Part shown: positions 55,646 to 64,000 of the stretch, piece by piece
How positions within the stretch are numbered: the first letter of the stretch is position 1
How the letters are laid out: every line of letters starts with the position of its first letter
Source: Notospermus geniculatus
Lineage: Eukaryota; Nemertea; Pilidiophora; Heteronemertea; Lineidae
NCBI GenBank assembly: GCA_002633025.1
Contig: NMRB01000869.1
Coordinates: 180,776-244,775 of the forward strand
Direction of reading: 5' to 3'
DNA: 64,000 nucleotides
The notes under the pieces: model-generated
Database searches by the model: none
The model's input: the letters and a program-made list of their open reading frames with translations, nothing else
What the model was told of the DNA's origin: nothing
Translations under genes and position numbers: made by a program

Positions 55646-56800
55646 TCTGTCATGTTATATTTGCTAATGACGAGACTAATTATGGTTGGATTCATAGAAC
55701 GGTGTCATAACTGACCTCGGGTGAGTTCCAAATATGATACCTCACGATCCCTTCCTTACGGGGTCGTCTTATTATTATGGTTCCCGATCATCAAGATCGG
55801 GAACCATATTGTTTTTGGTCATGGTGTCTGTGTATCTGTGTGTGTGTGTGTCTGTGTGTGTGTNTGATAATTTGAAATATCTCTGCCTGTGGTAGAGGTA
55901 CAGGCAGAGGCATGATGTACCTTTGTTACCTAGTACCTTTATTACCTAGTACCTTTTTGCCGAGTACCTTTTTACCTAGTACCTCTATTACCTAGTAGGC
56001 CTACCTTTTTACCGGTACCTTTTTACCGTGCCTTTTTATCTGACCTCTATCAATGTGCCTTGATCTCTATCAATGTACCATACATGTACCGGTAGAAGCA
56101 CCTGTACTATCGGGAACCATTCGACATTTACAATGTCATCTTGTTCAGTCAGTATTAATTACGCATTAAGCACCATCCGCGAGGAAAACGAGCGGGTAGT
56201 TTACGGACTGCGGATGAATGGTGCATCCGATTGATTTGTAATGGCTGGAGATCGTTATGGAGGGAGACACCTTCCATGTACTGCTCAATATTCCGTCGGT
56301 ATGACGTAAGTGACCGACGGAATTCTACGACACGTGGTCACGACGCGTTTAGTTGTTTCACAGTGATCGGCTCTCCCGTAATCATTTCCAGTGAACACGC
56401 GGCAAGAGTCCCGGGTGTAAGGTTTTTCAGTGGTGGTCCGTGTGCCAGTGTGACATTCCAATAGATTGACGGAATATGCGGCGACTTGACAATGAGCGAC
56501 ACACAGAGAAACAGCGAGTCTGTTTCCCAGTGTGTTCCGAACAATGGTAATCGCACAAAAAATGGCCACACTGAAAAAAACATTACACCGCGTTCGAATC
56601 CACTGCACCTCGGGCATGAGATTAACCATCCCTGGCTCCGGTGTCTGTCCATGGGACACTAACCGTAGTGCCTTGTACCTTGTGCCTTTGCAAGGGCGAG
56701 TGCAAAACCCGTCCAAGTGAGGAACACGAATATAGCTTGTGATGGCCTTCCCCAGGGCAAATAATGCTTTGACTTCGGCACTGGATGGAAGACAAAACAA
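55646..56800. other. No gene; simple repeats and a small hairpin
   Basis: GGTTCCCGATC / GATCGGGAACC hairpin at 55780-55806, a TGTG tract near 55835-55862 with one undetermined base, and a TACCTTTTTACCTAG-like tract at 55918-56035. Frames near 56285-56800 have no recognised domain. Confidence 0.6.
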
Positions 56801-56951
56801 TAGGGAGGTTTTGAAATCAAACGATAAACGTAGACATTAACGACAACGTTATTTTGGTACCAAAAATGCAATATAAAATCTGGTGAATTTGTAGTATGAA
56901 AAATAACGCTGTCGTAAAGTTTACGTGTATCGTTTGATTTCTAAACCTCCC
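56801..56951. mobile_element. Family A hairpin element, copy 7
   Basis: TAGGGAGGTTTTGAAATCAA at the left and TTTGATTTCTAAACCTCCC at the right; GGTACCAAAAATGCAATATA inside. Confidence 0.87.
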
Positions 56952-57867
56952 TATAACCTTTTACCGTACGGTCAGCTGAATCGGACTGAAACCAACCCCA
57001 GAAATCATTAACAACGACACCATAATGTCGAGTTTATTCTCAACTCCTTCAAAGTACACCTTACATCTTGGAACTATCCTCCTGCCTTCCATGACCTCAA
57101 GCAATATTGATAACACCACCGTCATGATATCAGACAAATGGATCCAAGTATTGTTTGGCTGAAACCAGATCCCTGTACCCAGAGATAAGAAACTTTAAAA
57201 GGGGCATCCTTTAATGTTTAAACTTTGTATCAATGGCCGGGAAGAAATCTATTGATGAGTTGATGGCGTTAGGGTTTTTAAGGGTCGTGTTACGACAGCA
57301 ACATCTCTAAGTGCATGAGAACTTCGCGGGATAAACTAAGGAGTTGGAAATGGATTCAAGATGGTCACACAGCAACGTCTGCCTGGAATATGCAAGCCAT
57401 GTAGTCTCGCGCAGCCAGCCGTTTAGTTCCGCAGTACTGCTACACCAATCTTGACACTAGAGGGTCTTGGGACGAGGTTCAACCAACACCCTCTAGTATC
57501 GTTCGAAGGTTACCATCTTGAAAAGTAGCGCAGCGGAAGGTTAAATGGAAAAATATCTACCAATTGTGATCAGGCTCCTAACGGTAACTCCATTAGGAGA
57601 AGTGATGCGGTCAAACATGGCGGCGACTGGTCGATGACAGTGTCTATTTGTGTAACGTAGTGGAGAAAATCGGCACTGTTGTAGAGTTTGCTGCTACACA
57701 AACGACTGGCACAAAATGCCGTTATTGCTGTGATACAGTACATTGTGGGTAGTGCTGTAGCGTGTCACGTGACATAAAATGGCCCAGACGCTTATCGGAT
57801 CCCCAGATTCGAAACAGCGGCTGGGTGACCGAGACTACAAGCCATGTGAAATCGACTGACATCGTGA
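56952..57867. other. No gene recognised
   Basis: No exon or family repeat recognised. A short dyad (ACTAGAGGGT / ACCCTCTAGT) lies at 57456-57500. Confidence 0.4.
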
Positions 57868-57976
57868 CGCATCCTCCCGCAGCAGGGTTTGGCCCCGCTC
57901 CTCTTCATACGCTCACGCACGAAGTTTGTGTGAATGAATGAAGATTAGCAAGGTAAAAACCCTGCTATGGGAGAAT
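57868..57976. mobile_element. Short inverted-repeat element, copy 2
   Basis: GCATCCTCCCGCAGCAGGGT and GCTCCTCTTCATACGCTC, with the mirrored GGTAAAAACCCTGCTATGGG and AGAATGTGCATCC. Relative of 40099-40211. Confidence 0.62.
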
Positions 57977-59899
57977 GTGCATCCTTCTCGTGTAGACATA
58001 CACTTCATCTTGTATCTTGTTCTGAACATTCATTTCGGCAGCACATCACAGAATATGACAATCCCTTAAGACCGTCTTCAAGTCTTCAATCCAAGAAGAA
58101 AGTATCTCCTTTTCTCTGATACGTGTAAGTGGGCGTATTGACGATTGACGCAGTGAGCATATTGTGTAGTACCAAAAATGCTTACCTATTTTTAGTACTA
58201 CGAAGAACACGCCGAATAGTAGAGAATAGAGCTCGTATTTCAACTGCACGTTCCCAACTGGGTGGAAATTGCGATACGTACATGTACTGGATGCCATTTC
58301 ACCTGTTCGTCAAACACAGAAACATAACTGTCATGATTGTCACACCGTTACTTCAGAACTTTCCAGTCATTTCACCTTTTTATATGTTCAATGTATTTCT
58401 GCCTTGACCATCACGAACTCTCTGTTATTGTAACTCTATTTTACCACGGGCGGTCGACGCTGCGTCCATTACCGGCATTTTGTTGGAAAAAGCCTTCACA
58501 CCTTGCTCTTCACTGACACTTCAAAGAGTCTTTTACACAGTCTGGTGCGGTGACTCGTCACTCAGCATGCCGAGGGGAATAACTATCTGCAGGACTGCAG
58601 TGGGAGGAGAAACCATCAACGGGAGTGGATTAAGATTTCAACTGAATGAACAAATTCCTCACCGCAGAACAAAATCCGACCTCAATTTATAGCCTGCGGT
58701 GTCGCATATGTTTATTTTCAATACATTTTTGTTGCCTTCCAGCCTCTGCGTTTGAGACAGAATGAATTGTCTGATAATTCCAATCACTACCCTTTGTCTT
58801 TTATCTTGAAATACCGGAATTACGTTGTCCAAACTATCAATACGTGCACCCCGGGCACACCATAGGATGAAATTACAGAACACTTCTATTTCATGCTAAA
58901 CGCTTTCATCTTACTTCACTTAGAGCGCTTCACAATCATCAAAGTTGGCAAAAATAGACCACCGCAAAACAGTAACTCCGAAAAATAGGCAGAACTAAAG
59001 GATGCGGTTCTCTGGATAATTTTCATAGGTTGATAGAACTTTGATTCAGAAGAGATTTGTAGATTATGTTCAAGAGAATGAAATTCTATGCAACATGTAA
59101 AGCGTTTTTAATACTGCGGACGCAAAACAAGAGCGAGACGTAAAACTTGCTTAATATACTTTTACTTTTTTGTGCGTGGCGTCGATATTACCTCGCATAA
59201 AAGGAAGCGCTACTGCTAGCCGAGTGCAAAATGTTGGATTAATATCCTGGAACGTTAATTATTAGCCAATTAGCCACACCTTGATGACAGATAATGATTT
59301 CGTACGGTGTTTGTCTGGTCGAGAGTGGCTGCAGAATTGTCTGATGTCCGCCATGTCACTGCCCGGGATCCCCGTTGACGTGGTGTGAGGTATAAATGGC
59401 CGTAAGAAAGAAAGTCCGATCGGAAAACGTCGAATAGTCCTCGGCACAAAGGAATCAAACACAAAGGTTTAACTGCGAACGATGAAGTAACTGAGGGATA
59501 CGCTTCGTGTGTTGCCACTAGATGTCTCTCACTGCCTGAATTTTGGCTTTACCTAATATGGAGGAACTTCAACTTTTTTTATGGTGAGGTACATGAATCT
59601 GACAACTTGACGTCTTGAAATCCATTTCTGAGGATAACAGAGCTATTTTCAGCACAATTAGTGTTCCATGTGCAAAGGTACGTAAGCCTATTCAAATGTA
59701 CACAGACGACCCTGCGCTCTCATCGCTCGTGGGGTTCTCATTAATTCAGTCCTTTTGTATCATAAGATCAACTAATCGGAATTCAACAAAATTTGCACTA
59801 AACATGCAGAAGGGTCTTGCCTATCATATGGAAGAGTCGGAATGCAAATCTCTCTGGATATTGCCCACATTTATAAAATTTAAAATTTTAAAATTTTAA
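57977..59899. other. No gene recognised
   Basis: About 1.9 kb with short frames only. No repeat recognised. Confidence 0.35.
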
Positions 59900-59955
59900 A
59901 TCGAACCCGCGGCATCTCGGTCTCACGAGTCTGCCCACTACGCCACCTCGGCTTA
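59900..59955 (-). repeat. tRNA-like fragment
   Basis: On the - strand AGCCGAGGTGGCGTAGTGGG (A box) and GCGGGTTCGATT (B box) have tRNA spacing. An AAATTTTAAAATTTTAAA tract follows. The acceptor 3' half is missing, so it is a pseudo-tRNA or SINE head. Confidence 0.5.
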
Positions 59956-60268
59956 AGTCACCCACAGCCTTTCTAAGCAGTCTAGCAATTTAAACATTAC
60001 AGAAAAACACCCCAAGCAACGGTAACGCACCAGAAGTAGAGTACAGGAATAAAGAAAAAAACTGAAAATTGAAATTCTGTAAACTCGTACGAACGTGTAA
60101 TATAATTACGTGGTATTTCATGCAGATAATTAGCCCTAACCTGGTTACGGATGGTAGCGAGAGCACCAGGGAGAAATTGGATGAAACTTATTTTCATTTT
60201 CTGTATCATGGAAGGTGATTTGAGAAGTTCCGTAACTCGAAATTGAAATATCGAGTGAGTAATTTTGT

Positions 60269-60460
60269 NCGCGGTGAAAATTAATTTTCACCGCGGTGGA
60301 AATATTTCCACCAGGTGGAAATATTCTCACCGCGGTGGTAATATTCTCACCGCGGTGGGAACTTCCAAAAATTTTACAAACCCCCAAGAAAAAATTATCG
60401 AATTGAAAAAAAATTGCAAATGTAAATATTTTTCATCAATGAGCTCTATGGGCCACCGTA
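60269..60460. mobile_element. Partial relative of the CCGCGG element
   Basis: An array of about four to five units at 60269-60360 with core CACCGCGGTG and about 20-base spacing (GGAAATATTCTCACCGCGGT). About 90 bases on is TATGGGCCACCGTA, the same terminal word as the element at 11483-12213. No matching left end was found. The base at 60269 is undetermined, as in the other array. Confidence 0.6.
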
Positions 60461-60541
60461 CCAACCTATACCCGTCAGGTAACAAAGTAAGGAACATGTA
60501 CACCAAAATCGCCATTGTAAGGTCACACACAGATGGGGCGA

Positions 60542-60656
60542 CCGCCACGAAACGACGATAGCACTAACAGGGCCTAACAGAGAAATTCTGTAATGGTAAA
60601 AGCCATTGCATACCTCTCTGTTAGGCACTGTTAGCGCTATCGGCGTTTCGTGGCGG
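60542..60656. mobile_element. Hairpin element
   Basis: CCGCCACGAAACGACGATAG and CACTAACAGGGCCTAACAGA are mirrored by TCTGTTAGGCACTGTTAGCG and CTATCGGCGTTTCGTGGCGG. 115 bp, single copy, inside a dispersed repeat shared with 44195. Confidence 0.8.
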
Positions 60657-60972
60657 CCCGCCCTGGGTTTGCCACTGGGATCTAGCTCCTCCAACTTATC
60701 ACCAAAAGCGTCAGTGTCAGGACTTCGATTCGAAGATATCAACAACCTGCTCTGCGGTCAGCAATGCCGACCATCACCAACAGAAGAAGCTTGACACCGG
60801 CAATTAGGCCAGACCTCTGCTACCTACAACTGGGATTTTGTCGTATGCTTCTGCAGAAGATTTGCAGCGACGCACCAACATGACCGTCGAAGTCCTCGTA
60901 GCTCTCGGTGATTGGATTTGCGAAGCTTATTGGTATACCCACGGCAAAGTAATCGATTAAGCCACTCAAAAG

Positions 60973-61270
60973 CTAAGACATCGGCAAGGTGTGCCCATCA
61001 AGAACGGTAATTCGCGAATCCATGCAGAGGTGCAAAATTTCCGCTACAATTACGGCGACAGGTGGCAAAAAACTTCTCTGCTTGTTGGTTCTGATGTTTT
61101 TACCTACTTCTACCTGCCAATAACTATCAGGCCGGTTAAAAACTAACACTGACCCTGCCTCAGAAATATCGGTAAACCTGAGTTTGTTTCGGACAAAAAA
61201 GTCACCGCCGAAGTGCATAACCTCCACGCGATCGGCTAACACCATTATTATACTCGCACTTAGTTCACAA
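60973..61270 (-). CDS. Candidate terminal exon, unknown product
   Basis: On the - strand a strong acceptor (TATTTTTTTCAG|TTG) opens a frame that reads CELSASIIMVLADRVEVMHF, then GGDFFVRNKLRFTDISEAGS and on through SYWQVEVGKNIRTNKQR to a stop at 60973. Residue use looks protein-like, with alternating hydrophobic and polar residues. Just past the stop, another frame stays open and also looks protein-like (HLADVLAFEWLNRLLC), so a frameshift or decayed gene is possible. I do not recognise the family. Confidence 0.3.
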
Positions 61271-61653
61271 CTGAAAAAAATAACGGCTTATGCTAGTGTC
61301 AGCTTGTCTCACGTTCTGTTGAAAATAGTCTGAATGGTTAGCTTTATGACATTGTCATGGATAGACAGCCACTTATCCCAGCAAATCCCTGTTCCAGGGA
61401 TGCGCGGACGCGAGTGAAGGATTGGGACTTTCTCCGATAGCATCCGGAATGGTATCAAATACCGAGCCGTGCGCGGCCGATTCTATTGTAAAACTGTGAC
61501 ATATTATACACAAAATGTTCACGTTTCACTGACAGCGATAACGTGGAGGCAAAGAATGTTTTGCAACGTCACACAAATACCTGCACTCGCCGTATTATAA
61601 ATCGAGCAAGAAGGTCAATACGACATGAACGACAGCCGAGAAGGCTCATTCAA

Positions 61654-62410
61654 TCCTCAGTCTTCAAGCTTGAACCCCGAACTTCAATCTTCAAGCTTGA
61701 ACCCACAGACTTCAATCTTCAAGCTTGAGCCCCAAGATTTCAATTGTCAGGCTTAAACCCCGAACTTCAATCTTCAAGCTTAAACCCCGAACTTCAATCT
61801 TCAAGCTTGAACCCAAGACTTCAATCTTCAAGCTTGAACCCACAGACATCTTCAAGCTTCCACTCCGAACTTCAATCTTCAGCTTGAACCCAAGACTTCA
61901 ATCTCCAAGCTTGAACCGCCAACTTCAATCTTCAAGCTTAAACCCACCGACTTCAATTTTCATTCTGTCTTCAAACTTGAACTGAACTAGCTTACAACTT
62001 CAAGCTTGAACCCCAGACATGCCGACAGAATAAGAATGGCCGCGTCCAGAATGATCAGCGTTTTCGGAGACGACTTCACGCCGAGTCATGTCTGGGATTC
62101 GACTTCAAGCTTGAAGAAATTCGGGTTCAAGCTTGAGGATTGAAATCTGGAAGTTCAGGCTTGAAGATTGATGTGTGTGGTTCAGGCTTGAAGATTGAAG
62201 TCCTTTGGTTGAAGACTGAATGAAGTCTGTGGGTTCAAGCTCGAAAACTGAAGTCTGTGGGTTCAAACTTGAAGATTGAAGTCTGTCGGGTTCAAGCTTG
62301 AAGACTGAAGTCTGTAGTTCAAGCTCGAAGATTGAAGTCTGTGGGTTCATGCTTGAGCTTTGAAGTTCGGGTTCAGGCTTGAAGACTGACGTTCGAGGTT
62401 TAAAGCTTTG
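61654..62410. repeat. Inverted pair of AAGCTT-centred tandem arrays
   Basis: The left arm (61654-62020) has units of about 27 bases, CTTCAATCTTCAAGCTTGAA then CCCCGAA or CCCACAGA. The right arm (62100-62400) has the reverse complement, GGTTCAAGCTTGAAGATTGA. Between them is a spacer of about 80 bases bounded by CCAGACATG / CATGTCTGG. Long frames with repeated IFKLEP or QSSSLNP follow from the unit and are not evidence of a protein. Confidence 0.85.
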
Positions 62411-63283
62411 GAAACATTCGTTGGCAAGACGCTTCAACATTGTGCTGAACATCACAACAAGCAATGTTGGGATTTCTGACACTCGACTCTTTCCTTGTTT
62501 GTCTTATTTTCTTCTTTCATTACATATCTCATATACAGCGATATGAATCCCTGGACAATTGCCAACTGCCGCTGTCGGCGACCGTTTAGAGCTAATGATC
62601 TACACCTCGACAGAAACGTCTTTGGTAAAAAGACGTGAAAGATTCTCGCAGACAAGACAGGAGTAAAATATCAAATGTCCATAGTAACTTAAAGTACAAC
62701 TTGCACAGAAAAATGATTCCTGGTTGTACACTGAACTCTTTTTAAAGTTAAGTATGCGGAAGTTTCATGCGACTTAGGCGAATAATCTTCCAGGTAAGTT
62801 CCAGTCGTCAACAACACTGCCAATATCGGTTTTTATACAAAGGAGGCAAATTATCACAAAGCGTTATGCAACAAAAGCTGTTTTAAACCGATAATAGAAC
62901 CTATTTTATGTTGTTGGCATTTGGAAGCGGTTGTTCACCTGAGAAGTGAGTTCCGCGATGGTTGAGACAATCATACCGTAATTTCGCACCAAAAAGGCCG
63001 GTTCATTATTGCTGAGTACGAAAGCCCCCTGGAATTGCGAGGCCTACATTCCAAGATGTTTCGAACCAATGTGTCGCGGCTTTCAAGGAGTGGTAGCAAT
63101 GACTGTAGACTAATTATTTGAACCTAAGATNAACTGTCAAAGGTATCAAGACGCCATATCAATTTATTGTCCGGCTTATCAATAAATGTTGAGAACGTTT
63201 CGATAACATGGCACTGGATTGAGTGGTTACAATTACTTACCACAAACTGCCAACGTTTGATGACTGTTTCTATACCTTTACAG
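62411..63283. other. No gene recognised
   Basis: No exon or repeat recognised; one undetermined base at 63131. Confidence 0.35.
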
Positions 63284-63424
63284 ACACTGTTTGGCATTTT
63301 ATTGTTGATAGACAGGGTGCACCGGAACCTATTCCGTCTCGGCGTTATCACGAAGGACTGCCGAAAGCATTGGAGTTCTTTTTCGGAATAGCCTCTTCCA
63401 GTATTATACAGACAATTGTTCCAG
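63284..63424 (+). CDS. Candidate internal exon, unknown product
   Basis: Acceptor TTTCTATACCTTTACAG|AC and donor GTTCCAG|GTGTGC bound 141 bases that are open in phase 1-1. The 46 complete codons read TVWHFIVDRQGAPEPIPSRR and end SSSIIQTIVP. The composition is protein-like and the exon is symmetric, but no family is recognised and a longer - strand frame overlaps. No neighbouring exon was identified. Confidence 0.25.
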
Positions 63425-63560
63425 GTGTGCGCAAATGCCGACCTACCCGACTTGATATTTTCAAAAGTACAAAATCCCCGTGGTATGAGACAAGCCAACA
63501 CTAGACAACAAAGGCACAGAACAATGACAATGAGGCCACTCTCCGGCTAGACTGACAGTT

Positions 63561-64000
63561 CGACCTTTCCAACAAAGAGAGCGGTCTAACAGTTCTCACC
63601 ATTTGGTGTCGGAAGCTGAATACCATTCAGTGGCCGTTGGTACAAGCTGGTCAAGCAGAGCATGGGCACAAATGCTTATGCCCCCATCACACCAAACTAG
63701 TTCTCACTACGTTCTTGAAAATGTTGCCGAACGGGCTCAAACTGTGCGAACGGAATGGACGTAGTGGCAACTTTTTACAGCACGAACTTCATTGGCGGGC
63801 TCGGACGGGAAGGGAGTGCTCCAGCACTTCGGGACATTTTTTTGCCAACGTTGCACGTTCTAGCCCGTGTTACGATTTTTCAGGACGGGACAGGACGTTT
63901 TCAGAACTACATGTACTTCAGTGTGACAGTACCTTTAGGTAAGATGATTATATGAGAGGAGGCGTTTGGTAGTGTTATATCATGCCTTGGACAATGAATG
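63561..64000 (+). mobile_element. Family M element, copy 5 (interrupted, cut by window end)
   Basis: GACCTTTCCAACAAAGAGAG, GGAAGCTGAATACCATTCAG and GAGCATGGGCACAAATG, then a family N element (63681-63938), then GATTATATGAGAGGAGGCGT and TTGGTAGTGTTATATCATGC. The right end lies past the window. Confidence 0.72.
63681..63938 (-). mobile_element. Family N inverted-repeat element, copy 2
   Basis: CCCCCATCACACCAAACTAG at the left and CTTCAGTGTGACAGTACCTT at the right. Homologous to 40341-40563 in reverse, sharing GTTGCCGAACGGGCTC-type and GGACGTAGTGGCAACTTTTT blocks. Confidence 0.78.

Noticed and set aside
56285-56800. 171-codon - strand frame
   Set aside because: It overlaps a dispersed block shared with 7810-7900, and an overlapping frame of similar length exists; no domain recognised.
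61543-62482. Frames with repeated SIFKLEP / QSSSLNP
   Set aside because: Explained by the AAGCTT-centred tandem units; no start, signal or domain outside the repeat.

Overview
This is eukaryotic, metazoan genomic DNA that is gene-poor and packed with repeats. The genes have introns with GT-AG borders. The intergenic DNA is full of short inverted-repeat elements (MITE-like), tRNA-derived SINE heads and TACATGTA / TAGGCCTA words. A RING/B-box TRIM gene, a pedal-peptide/orcokinin precursor and this repeat style together suggest a marine invertebrate deuterostome. A lancelet (Branchiostoma) is my best guess; another marine invertebrate is not excluded. I see no bacterial-type genes, CRISPR array or operon.

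Two genes are well supported. On the + strand, 36273-40769 holds a TRIM-type E3 ligase: exon 1 at 36273-37124 (RING, two B-boxes, start of the coiled coil), exon 2 at 37796-37982, and a probable last exon at 40615-40769 that ends without an NHL, SPRY or filamin domain. A 549-base assembly gap (35268-35816) lies upstream of it. On the - strand, 48188-46236 holds the two 3' coding exons of a pedal-peptide/orcokinin-type neuropeptide precursor. It carries about five LDTLGGASIHP-type peptides followed by twelve (N/P)FDxIG-type peptides between Lys-Arg cleavage sites. Its signal-peptide exon is not identified. Two further candidate exons of unknown product lie at 60973-61270 (-) and 63284-63424 (+).

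Nearly everything else is non-autonomous repeat. I distinguish about twenty inverted-repeat families, labelled A to Z here, many present two to seven times. The most abundant (family A, seven copies, about 150 bp) has AGGGAGG...CCTCCC ends and 4-base target duplications. At least eleven elements are interrupted by other elements, so the window records a relative order of insertion. The elements at 7974-8291, 3534-4030, 21919-22352 and 63561-64000 are copies of one family, each broken by a different later element.

The most unusual DNA is a set of arrays whose units are centred on a short palindrome. A 731-bp element at 11483-12213 carries about 26 CCGCGG cores at roughly 20-base spacing in two opposed arms. 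A diverged array at 60269-60360 lies next to the same terminal sequence. An AAGCTT-centred array at 61654-62410 is inverted about a spacer, and a single-orientation 18-base array lies at 55045-55645. No open reading frame for a transposase or reverse transcriptase is visible, so all these elements must have been moved by enzymes encoded elsewhere.
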